Shown here: in pieces, positions 57,548 through 64,000 of the stretch
Position numbering within the stretch: position 1 is the first letter of the stretch
Layout of the letters: the number at the start of each line of letters is the position of its first letter
Origin: Gillisella vitis
GTDB lineage: Bacteria > Pseudomonadota > Alphaproteobacteria > Rhizobiales > Rhizobiaceae
Direction: 5' to 3'
DNA: 64,000 nucleotides
Assembly (NCBI RefSeq): GCF_021559775.1
Contig: NZ_CP056047.1
Coordinates: 1,984,001-2,048,000 of the forward strand
The notes under the pieces: generated by a model
What the model was told of the DNA's origin: nothing
The model's input: the letters and a program-made list of their open reading frames with translations, nothing else
Databases searched by the model: none
Position numbers and translations under genes: made by a program

Positions 57548-58981
57548 CTATTCTGGGCGGCGGGTGTCGTCCAATGGGGGATAGTTGTCAAGCAAAGCCG
57601 CGACAATCTTGCCAAAACCGATGCCCAGCGACGACTTGACCATCACCACATCACCACCGTGAACCGAGGTGACAGCAAAAGCGGCCAGATCTTCAGCGGT
57701 ATTGAAAGACGCAACCGAAACGGTCTCCGGCAATTGCGCCCGCAATGCCGCCATGGCCGGTCCTGCCAGCCAGACATGCTCGATCCCGGCGGCCAGCAGC
57801 GGGCCAGCCAGATCGGCGTGCAACTCCTCGGAAAACTCGCCCATTTCCAGCATATCGCCAAGCACGGCGATGCGACGGCCCTCGCCGCGCGGCTGGGCTG
57901 CGGCCAGCACCGCAATGGCAGCGCGCATGGAGGCGGGGTTGGCGTTATAGCTTTCATCAATCAGCGTGAAGAGACCGGAGGCGCAGCGCAGCCGATGGCG
58001 CTCACCCCGGCCCTTGACCGGTGACAGTCTGCTCAATGCATCGACCGCACCATCCAGATCAGCACCCAGAAGACGGGCAGCACCCAGCGCCGCCATGGCG
58101 TTTTCAGCAATGTGGCGGCCCGGCGCGGCAATCACCACTTCGCGGGTCTCACCGTCGATGATCGCCCAGGCGGTCGAGCTTTCGGCAGCACCATCAAATT
58201 CCGCCAGCCGGAATTCCGCCTTGGCATGCTGGCCAAAGGAATGGATATGGGTAATGCCCGCTTCCTGCGCCTTGTGTTCCAGATATTCGAAATAGGGATT
58301 GTCGTGGTTCAAAAGCACGCCGCCATTGGCCGCGACACCGGAAAAGATTTCCGCCTTGGCATCGGCGATCTCATCGACACTGGTGAAATTGCCGAGATGG
58401 GCAGGCGCAATCGTGGTGATAACAGCCAGATGCGGGCGCACCATCTGCACCAGCGGGGTGATTTCGCCGGAATGATTCATGCCGATCTCGAACACACCGT
58501 ATTGCGCAGTGGCGGGCATCCGCGCCAGCGTCAGCGGCACGCCCCAGTGATTGTTGAAGGAAGCGACAGCCGCATGCACTTCGCCAGACGGCGCCAGCAC
58601 CTGACGCAGCATTTCCTTGGTCGTCGTCTTGCCAACAGAGCCGGTCACGGCCACGATCCTGGCGCGCGATCGGGCACGGGCGGCAATCGCCAGCCTTCCC
58701 AACGCCTGTAGCACATCGTCAACGACGATCATCGGCACGGTCAACCGGCCAAGCGCGGGCAGCTTTGCCTCGTTGACCACCATCAGCGCCGCACCATTCG
58801 CCACGGCAATGCTGGCATAATCATGCCCGTCCACCCGGTCGCCCTTGATGGCGAAGAAGGCTTCTCCGGGCTGGATGCTGCGGCTATCGATGGAAATGCC
58901 AGTAATGCCCGGCGGCATGGTGCCGACCGGGCGTCCGGTCATGGCCGCAACCAGATCTTCGATGGTCCAGAGCAAGGTCAA
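57548..58981 (-). CDS. murF: UDP-MurNAc-tripeptide-D-alanyl-D-alanine ligase
   Basis: Adds D-Ala-D-Ala (made by Ddl) to the UDP-MurNAc-tripeptide. 477 residues. Visible: [19 protein letters not shown] near 30, the P-loop [18 protein letters not shown] near 112, and [18 protein letters not shown] near 335. It overlaps murE by 4 bases; mraY begins 52 bases later. Confidence 0.96.
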   Translation of the reverse strand: MTLLWTIEDLVAAMTGRPVGTMPPGITGISIDSRSIQPGEAFFAIKGDRVDGHDYASIAVANGAALMVVNEAKLPALGRLTVPMIVVDDVLQALGRLAIAARARSRARIVAVTGSVGKTTTKEMLRQVLAPSGEVHAAVASFNNHWGVPLTLARMPATAQYGVFEIGMNHSGEITPLVQMVRPHLAVITTIAPAHLGNFTSVDEIADAKAEIFSGVAANGGVLLNHDNPYFEYLEHKAQEAGITHIHSFGQHAKAEFRLAEFDGAAESSTAWAIIDGETREVVIAAPGRHIAENAMAALGAARLLGADLDGAVDALSRLSPVKGRGERHRLRCASGLFTLIDESYNANPASMRAAIAVLAAAQPRGEGRRIAVLGDMLEMGEFSEELHADLAGPLLAAGIEHVWLAGPAMAALRAQLPETVSVASFNTAEDLAAFAVTSVHGGDVVMVKSSLGIGFGKIVAALLDNYPPLDDTRRPE

Positions 58982-60438
58982 GGGTGAAACTCCTCCATGG
59001 CTTTGCGGATTTCGGCGTGATCGGAAAACGGCAACGTTTGCGCGCCGACAATCTGACCTTCTTCATGGCCCTTGCCTGCAACAATCAGCGTATCGCCGGT
59101 CGCCAGCATTGCCACACCGGCGCGGATTGCCTGGGCGCGATCACCGATCTCGATGCCTTTCGGGGTCGCTGCCATTACCTCACCGCGAATGGTGGCGGCC
59201 ACTTCCGAGCGTGGATTATCATCGGTGACGATGACGATATCGGCCAATCGGTCTGCGATCTCGCCCATGATCGGGCGTTTGCCCTTATCGCGGTCGCCGC
59301 CGCAGCCAAACACCACGATAATCCTACCACTTGTAAAAGGCCTGACCGCCGTCAGCACATTTTCCAAAGCATCCGGCTTGTGGGCATAATCGACATAGGC
59401 AAGCGCGCCGCTTTTCGCCTGCCCCACCAGCTCCAGCCGGCCCGAAGCGCCTTGCAGCTTTTCCAGTGCTTTCAGGGCGACCGAAGCCTCGACGCCGGTC
59501 GAAATGGCAAGACCGGCGGACACCAGCGCATTGGCAATCTGAAAATCCCCTGCCAGCGGCAGATCAACTTCAAAGATCGCACCGTGATGATGGATTTCGG
59601 CAATCTGCTTGTGGCGGAAATGCTCGACCCGTTTCAGGCTAAGGAAATCCCCGGCCCGGCCAACGGTGCGCACATCATGACCCGCCTGCCTTGCCACCCG
59701 GATTGCTTCCGCCGACCATTCATCATCGGCAAAGATCACCGCCGGAGACCCTTTGGGCAGCAGGGTGTCGAACAGGCGCATCTTGGCGGCCATGTAATCG
59801 GCAACGGTCGGGTGATAATCCATATGGTCGCGGCCAAGATTGGTAAAGGCGGCAGCGGCAAGCCGCACACCGTCCAGCCGGCTCTGGTCGAGACCGTGGC
59901 TGGAGGCTTCCATGGCCGCGTGGGTCACGCCCTCTTGCGCAAGGTCTGCCAGCAATTGGTGCAGGGCGACCGGATCGGGCGTGGTCAGCGAACCGTAATC
60001 GCTACGGGTTGGGGAAATCACCCCGGTCGTGCCAATCTGCGCACTGGCAAGCTTGGCATAAGCCCAGATCTGGCGTGTGAAGGAGGCAACAGACGTCTTA
60101 CCCGCCGTGCCTGTCACCGCCACCATGATGTCAGGTTGGCCGGGATAGAAGCGGGCAGCAAGAAGCGCCAGCGCATGACGCGGCTGGTCGGTGACCAGAG
60201 CCGGAACGGCAATATCCAGATGAGAACCAGAGAGCACGGCAGCCGCGCCCCGCACTACCGCATCGGCAACGAAACCCGCACCATCAGCCTTAACGCCCTG
60301 CAAAGCCACGAACAGCATGCCGGGTTCAACCTTGCGGCTGTCGGCGGTTATTCCGGTGATCTCAACGTCGCCGACCGGCCCATCCAATGGTCCGGTCAGA
60401 TCCCCAAAATCGCCGCTGGCGAGATCTCGCAATTTCAT
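58978..60438 (-). CDS. murE: UDP-MurNAc-tripeptide synthetase (meso-diaminopimelate type)
   Basis: Adds meso-diaminopimelate to UDP-MurNAc-L-Ala-D-Glu. 486 residues. [19 protein letters not shown] is near 30, the P-loop is [20 protein letters not shown] near 105. The DNPR motif in [14 protein letters not shown] near 400 marks meso-DAP rather than lysine specificity. An N-terminal region follows ftsI by about 64 bases. Confidence 0.96.
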   Translation of the reverse strand: MKLRDLASGDFGDLTGPLDGPVGDVEITGITADSRKVEPGMLFVALQGVKADGAGFVADAVVRGAAAVLSGSHLDIAVPALVTDQPRHALALLAARFYPGQPDIMVAVTGTAGKTSVASFTRQIWAYAKLASAQIGTTGVISPTRSDYGSLTTPDPVALHQLLADLAQEGVTHAAMEASSHGLDQSRLDGVRLAAAAFTNLGRDHMDYHPTVADYMAAKMRLFDTLLPKGSPAVIFADDEWSAEAIRVARQAGHDVRTVGRAGDFLSLKRVEHFRHKQIAEIHHHGAIFEVDLPLAGDFQIANALVSAGLAISTGVEASVALKALEKLQGASGRLELVGQAKSGALAYVDYAHKPDALENVLTAVRPFTSGRIIVVFGCGGDRDKGKRPIMGEIADRLADIVIVTDDNPRSEVAATIRGEVMAATPKGIEIGDRAQAIRAGVAMLATGDTLIVAGKGHEEGQIVGAQTLPFSDHAEIRKAMEEFHP

Positions 60439-60502
60439 CGTCTACCTGTCCCCTGCCGCGCAGCAGGAGCAGAGCCCTGCGGCAACGGCGAATCAATCGT
60501 CC

Positions 60503-62251
60503 TCAATATGAGACGAGCATATCATTGCCCACCTGTCCGTAATTGGGTTCTACACCGAGAATTGGGGCAGTTCTGCGAATAACGTCGCGCACGATCGGCA
60601 AAGCGGTAAAGGCCGAAATCGTACCACCGCCCTCGCCGCTCAAGGGCTCGTCGATAAAGCTCAGAACCACATAGCGTGGCTTGCTCATCGGGAATGCACC
60701 CAGAAAGGCGTTGAAATTCAGCTTGCTGTCATAACGGCCATTAACGACCTTATCGGCTGTCCCTGTCTTGCCGCCAACATCGAGACCTGGGACGCGCGCG
60801 CCACGCCCGGAGCCGTTAATGCCATTATATTCAAAGAGATAACGCATATCGGCGCTGGTGGATGGCTTCAGCACGGCTTCTGCCACCTCGTTTGCCTGGT
60901 CCACGCTGCGCGGCAGGAATGTCGGCTGGATCAACTTGCCGCCATTGATGAGCGCCGCACCGGCGACCGCTGTCTGCAGCGGCGTCGTCGCGACACCGTG
61001 GCCGAAGGAAATCGTAACCGAGCTGATTTTCTTCCACTCGCCCCTTGGCTGAGACGGCATTTTCACTTCCGGCAGTTCCGTCTTCATCTTGGTCAAAAGG
61101 CCGAGACGGTTCAGGTATTCCTTCTGTTCGGGAATGCCGACCACGTCGATGATCTTTGCCGTACCGATATTGGAGGAATATTTGAAAATATCGGGAACGC
61201 TCAGGAATTTGCTCTGGCCGTGAAAGTCGTGAATGGTAAATCCACCGATTTTCAGCGGATAGCGTGCATCGAACACGTCGCTCAGTTTTACCCGACCGGT
61301 ATCCAGACCCATCGCCATCGTGAAAGACTTAAAGGTCGAGCCCATTTCGAACGTGCCGTTCGACATCCGGTTCAACCAGCCTTCCTTGGCACCTTCCTCC
61401 GGCTTGTTGGGATCGAAATCGGGGTAGGACGCCATGCCCAGCACTTCGCCGGTCTCAACATCCAGCACCACGGCACCCGCCGACTTGGCCTTGAAATTCA
61501 CCTGGGCAGCGGCCACCACATCATGAACGATATTCTGGACGCGCAGGTCGATGGAGAGCTTGACCGGCTCCAGCGGCGCATTGCTGGTCATGCCGAGATC
61601 GGCCAGATCCGCCAGGCCCTGGTTGTCGATATATTTTTCCATCCCGGCCATGCCGCGATTGTCGATATTGACGAAGCCAACAATATGGGCCGCTGTGGAA
61701 CCGCCGGGATAGAAACGGCGAATTTCCGGCCGGAAACCAATGCCGGGAATGCCCAGCGCCAGGATCTGGCTCTGTTGCTTGGGCGTCAACTGACGGCGAA
61801 GCCACTGGAAATGCGATTTCGACGAGAGTTTCTTGTAGGTGTCGCGGCTGTCTAGGTCGGCCAGCACCGTTTGCAGCTTTTCAACGGCTTCATCCACATC
61901 GACAATCTTGTGCGGCTCTGCAAACAGCGACACCGTCCTGATATCGGTGGCCAGAACCTGGCCATTGCGATCGAGAATATCGGGACGCGCCGCCATCAAC
62001 CGATCCGGCGGCATGATGCTGGAGGTGCTTTCGGGATGGGCATAGCCATACTGCACCAGCCGACCGCCAATCACGCCATAAACCAGCGTGAAACCGAGGA
62101 TCAACAGGCCGACGCGGCGCTTGGCCATATCGGCCTTGCGCTTGCCAGCGCCTTCGAACGCGCGGCCCTTGCCGCGCACGGCGCCACGACGCACGTCGGT
62201 GGAAAAATGGGCCCGGCTTTTCAGGAGCATCATACGGGAAAGAAAAGTCAT
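60503..62251 (-). CDS. ftsI: septal peptidoglycan transpeptidase FtsI (PBP3)
   Basis: Monofunctional class-B penicillin-binding protein that crosslinks septal peptidoglycan. 582 residues: a basic N-terminus, one TM helix (VGLLILGFTLVYGVIGGRLV near 45), a non-catalytic domain, then the transpeptidase with SxxK in MGSTFKSFTMAMG (Ser near 306), SxN in KYSSNIGTAKI, and KTG in GGKTGTADKVV. No PASTA domain. Its ATG shares one base with the ftsL stop (TGATG). Confidence 0.96.
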   Translation of the reverse strand: MTFLSRMMLLKSRAHFSTDVRRGAVRGKGRAFEGAGKRKADMAKRRVGLLILGFTLVYGVIGGRLVQYGYAHPESTSSIMPPDRLMAARPDILDRNGQVLATDIRTVSLFAEPHKIVDVDEAVEKLQTVLADLDSRDTYKKLSSKSHFQWLRRQLTPKQQSQILALGIPGIGFRPEIRRFYPGGSTAAHIVGFVNIDNRGMAGMEKYIDNQGLADLADLGMTSNAPLEPVKLSIDLRVQNIVHDVVAAAQVNFKAKSAGAVVLDVETGEVLGMASYPDFDPNKPEEGAKEGWLNRMSNGTFEMGSTFKSFTMAMGLDTGRVKLSDVFDARYPLKIGGFTIHDFHGQSKFLSVPDIFKYSSNIGTAKIIDVVGIPEQKEYLNRLGLLTKMKTELPEVKMPSQPRGEWKKISSVTISFGHGVATTPLQTAVAGAALINGGKLIQPTFLPRSVDQANEVAEAVLKPSTSADMRYLFEYNGINGSGRGARVPGLDVGGKTGTADKVVNGRYDSKLNFNAFLGAFPMSKPRYVVLSFIDEPLSGEGGGTISAFTALPIVRDVIRRTAPILGVEPNYGQVGNDMLVSY

Positions 62252-62670
62252 CAGCGTTTCACCGATCCGGTTATGACCTTATCCATCGGCACTGGGACCG
62301 GCTTACCATTCACAATCTTAATACCATCGGCGATCTTGGGACCGCCTGTCTTGGACGCCGGGGCCTGTACCACAGGCACCTGGGATTTCAACATCGGCAA
62401 TTCATTGGCCCGCGCCAACTGGTTGGGATCGGTTTGCTGGAGCTTCAGCTCCTGACCAAAGGTATTGGCCAGTTTTTCGAGGCGGTTCGGCTGGGTCAAC
62501 AAGGCCCAGTCGGCCTGGAGAAGCTCAATCGTATCCTTCTCCAGCTTGATCTCAGCTTCGATGCGCTTCAGATCCTGCACTTTCTCATCGGTATTATGCT
62601 TGATCTGGTAAGTCACGGCTGCCGCTGCCGCCATGGCGCCGATCATCACGATGTCAAAGGTTCGCAGCAT
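62251..62670 (-). CDS. ftsL: cell division protein FtsL
   Basis: Small bitopic divisome protein that pairs with FtsB and FtsQ. 139 residues: an N-terminal TM helix (FDIVMIGAMAAAAAVTYQI), then a coiled-coil segment (about 25-80) with DEKVQDLKRIEAEIKLEKDT and the motif LLQADWALLTQPNRLEKLA, and a Pro-rich tail. Position between rsmH (3-base gap) and ftsI identifies it despite low conservation. Confidence 0.88.
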   Translation of the reverse strand: MLRTFDIVMIGAMAAAAAVTYQIKHNTDEKVQDLKRIEAEIKLEKDTIELLQADWALLTQPNRLEKLANTFGQELKLQQTDPNQLARANELPMLKSQVPVVQAPASKTGGPKIADGIKIVNGKPVPVPMDKVITGSVKR

Positions 62671-62673
62671 GGC

Positions 62674-63699
62674 TCAGGCCCCCAATCGCTCGATTTCCGC
62701 GAGATCCGGCAAATCGAAAATGGAAAAATCGGCCTTCATGGCTGGATGCGCGGTACGGATGCCCGCGCGTAGTTTTGCAGAACGGGCACGAGGATTGATC
62801 TCGGCCTCCTCTTCGGTGGCTGTCACCATTCCCTTACCGACCGGCTCGAAGGTTGCCGGACGCTCGAACGCCATGGGCATATGCCGCGAACCGGCGGCCT
62901 TACCGGAACGGTCTGAGAAGAATTTCTTGACGATACGGTCTTCAAGCGAATGAAAGGTGACGACAACCAGCCGTCCGCCCGGCTTCAAGGCCCGCTCGGC
63001 GGCAAACAGCGCCTCGGCCAATTCGCCAAGCTCGTCATTGACGAAAACCCGCAGCGCCTGAAACACCCGCGTCGCCGGATGGATCTTGTCCTTCGCCTTG
63101 CGTGGGGTGACGATCTCAATCATGCCCGCCAGATCGCGCGTGGTCTGGAAAGGATGGTTGACCCGGCGCTTTTCAATGGCGCGGGCAATGCGGCCGGATT
63201 GCTTTTCCTCGCCCAGAAAGCCGAAAATCCTAATGAGGTCGCCAACCTTGGCTCGGTTGACGACATCGGCGGCAGACACACCCGTGCCGGACATCCGCAT
63301 ATCGAGCGGCCCGTTGCGCTGGAAGGAAAACCCACGCTCGGCCTCATCGATCTGCATGGAGGAGACGCCGATATCGAGAACGATGCCATCCAGCCCGCCT
63401 TCGGGGGCAAAATTATCCAGCGTGGAAAACCGGGTATGATGAAGCGTGAGACGACCGGCGCGAGCAGCAACCATGGCTTGCCCGCCGGCAATCGCATTCG
63501 GATCACGGTCAAGCGCGATGACATCGGCACCAGTATCGAGAATAGCTGAGGTATAGCCACCCGCCCCAAACGTACCGTCCAGGATGACCTTACCGGCAGA
63601 GGGCTCCAGGGCTTCTATGACAGGCTCGAGAAGAACCGGAATGTGACGGACCGGTCCGCCTTCGGCTTCAGCATACCCTCCGCCAAGATCCGTCACCAT
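62674..63699 (-). CDS. rsmH: 16S rRNA m4C1402 methyltransferase
   Basis: N4-methylates C1402 of 16S rRNA. 341 residues. SAM fold: [18 protein letters not shown] near 40, [15 protein letters not shown], and [20 protein letters not shown] near 110. Late motifs are [16 protein letters not shown] and [17 protein letters not shown]. The ATG at 63699 follows GGAGAAGCGGA; the frame stays open to 63894 only because it reads through a repeat and the end of mraZ. Confidence 0.96.
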   Translation of the reverse strand: MVTDLGGGYAEAEGGPVRHIPVLLEPVIEALEPSAGKVILDGTFGAGGYTSAILDTGADVIALDRDPNAIAGGQAMVAARAGRLTLHHTRFSTLDNFAPEGGLDGIVLDIGVSSMQIDEAERGFSFQRNGPLDMRMSGTGVSAADVVNRAKVGDLIRIFGFLGEEKQSGRIARAIEKRRVNHPFQTTRDLAGMIEIVTPRKAKDKIHPATRVFQALRVFVNDELGELAEALFAAERALKPGGRLVVVTFHSLEDRIVKKFFSDRSGKAAGSRHMPMAFERPATFEPVGKGMVTATEEEAEINPRARSAKLRAGIRTAHPAMKADFSIFDLPDLAEIERLGA

Positions 63700-63770
63700 T
63701 CCGCTTCTCCGCCTTAGACTATCTCCCTTTTTCTTTGAAAAATGGAGATAGTCCACATCATTGCATTTGC

Positions 63771-63817
63771 GCATTTCCGGACGGAAAACCGGTTTCCACT
63801 TTTCCTGGAAATGCTCT
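63771..63817 (-). repeat. short palindromic repeat overlapping the mraZ stop codon
   Basis: Minus-strand TAGAGCATTTCCAGGAAAAG ... ACCGGTTTTCCGTCCGGAAATGCG (second part split: ACCGGTTTTCCG, TCCGGAAATGCG). It begins inside the mraZ TAG stop and lies between mraZ and rsmH; same family as 11783-11831. Confidence 0.65.
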
Positions 63818-64000
63818 AACTGGAACCCGCCCTCTTCAGACCGAGTCCCTTTCTTGCCGCCGCCTGCGCCTCGTGAAACGCCTGCGGCTGCCACACTTGA
63901 AAATGATCCGAGCGACCGACAAAGGTCACTTCGGACGCAATACCCGTAAAGTCGCGGATAAAATCCGTGACCATCAGACGCCCCTCGCTGTCGAGGCGCA
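63816..64000 (-). CDS. mraZ: transcriptional regulator / cell division protein MraZ (C-terminal part)
   Basis: DNA-binding AbrB-like protein that represses the dcw operon in other bacteria. Only the last ~60 codons are in the window. They read [19 protein letters not shown], then [18 protein letters not shown], the second MraZ repeat. The start is beyond the window's right end. It is the first gene of the division and cell wall cluster, and its TAG stop is made by the repeat that follows. Confidence 0.9.
   Translation of the reverse strand, partial: RLDSEGRLMVTDFIRDFTGIASEVTFVGRSDHFQVWQPQAFHEAQAAARKGLGLKRAGSS

Noticed and set aside
63700..63894. N-terminal extension of rsmH by 65 codons
   Set aside because: It reads through the repeat and into the end of mraZ; the ATG at 63699 has a good ribosome site and matches family length.

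Overview
This window is a chromosomal segment from an alphaproteobacterium of the family Rhizobiaceae (Agrobacterium / Allorhizobium / Rhizobium group). That assignment is inferred from the long-linker FtsZ, the gene order ftsZ-lpxC-bamD-recN-...-ligA, small rhizobial families such as DUF6074, and several families of short palindromic intergenic repeats typical of these genomes. No rRNA, tRNA, CRISPR array, transposase, prophage or integron was seen. It reads as mostly core chromosome with scattered repeat elements.

Left part (1-13 kb): a UvrD-type helicase cut by the window edge, an alpha/beta hydrolase, a DUF6074 protein, and membrane PQQ glucose dehydrogenase. These are followed by a compact pncA-panC-panB operon (NAD salvage plus pantothenate synthesis), a reverse-strand nadB-TauE/SafE pair, and an azlCD amino-acid exporter pair.

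Middle part (13-33 kb): aminopeptidase P, a 54-residue small ORF followed by a structured RNA with a strong terminator, prmA, an SCO-family copper protein, and two chemoreceptors (one with cheW). Then come creA, a DnaQ-like exonuclease, a second hydrolase and a YhhY/AaaT-like GNAT. The GNAT is preceded by a well-formed promoter, an apparently leaderless 29-codon leader ORF and a terminator hairpin, which looks like transcription attenuation. After these are a DEAD-box RNA helicase, a Tat-exported flavin amine oxidase and a MarR-GNAT fusion with a palindromic operator candidate.

Right part (33-64 kb), nearly all on the minus strand: ligA, an EEP-family phosphatase/nuclease, cardiolipin synthase, recN, bamD, lpxC, then the division and cell wall (dcw) cluster. 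In transcription order the cluster is mraZ (cut by the window end), rsmH, ftsL, ftsI, murE, murF, mraY, murD, ftsW, murG, murC, murB, ddl, ftsQ, ftsA, ftsZ. Many junctions overlap by 1-4 bases, indicating translational coupling. It is interrupted between murB and ddl by a plus-strand MFS transporter and a small proline-rich secreted protein. These enzymes carry UDP-MurNAc-peptide from MurC/D/E/F through MraY and MurG to the FtsW/FtsI septal synthase and the FtsZ ring.

Most interesting signals: the candidate leaderless-peptide attenuator before the GNAT gene; a ~157 bp palindromic repeat element inserted in frame inside murD; the structured RNA after the 54-aa ORF; repeats whose first bases supply the stop codons of two genes; and tandem operator-like repeats upstream of the proline-rich protein gene.
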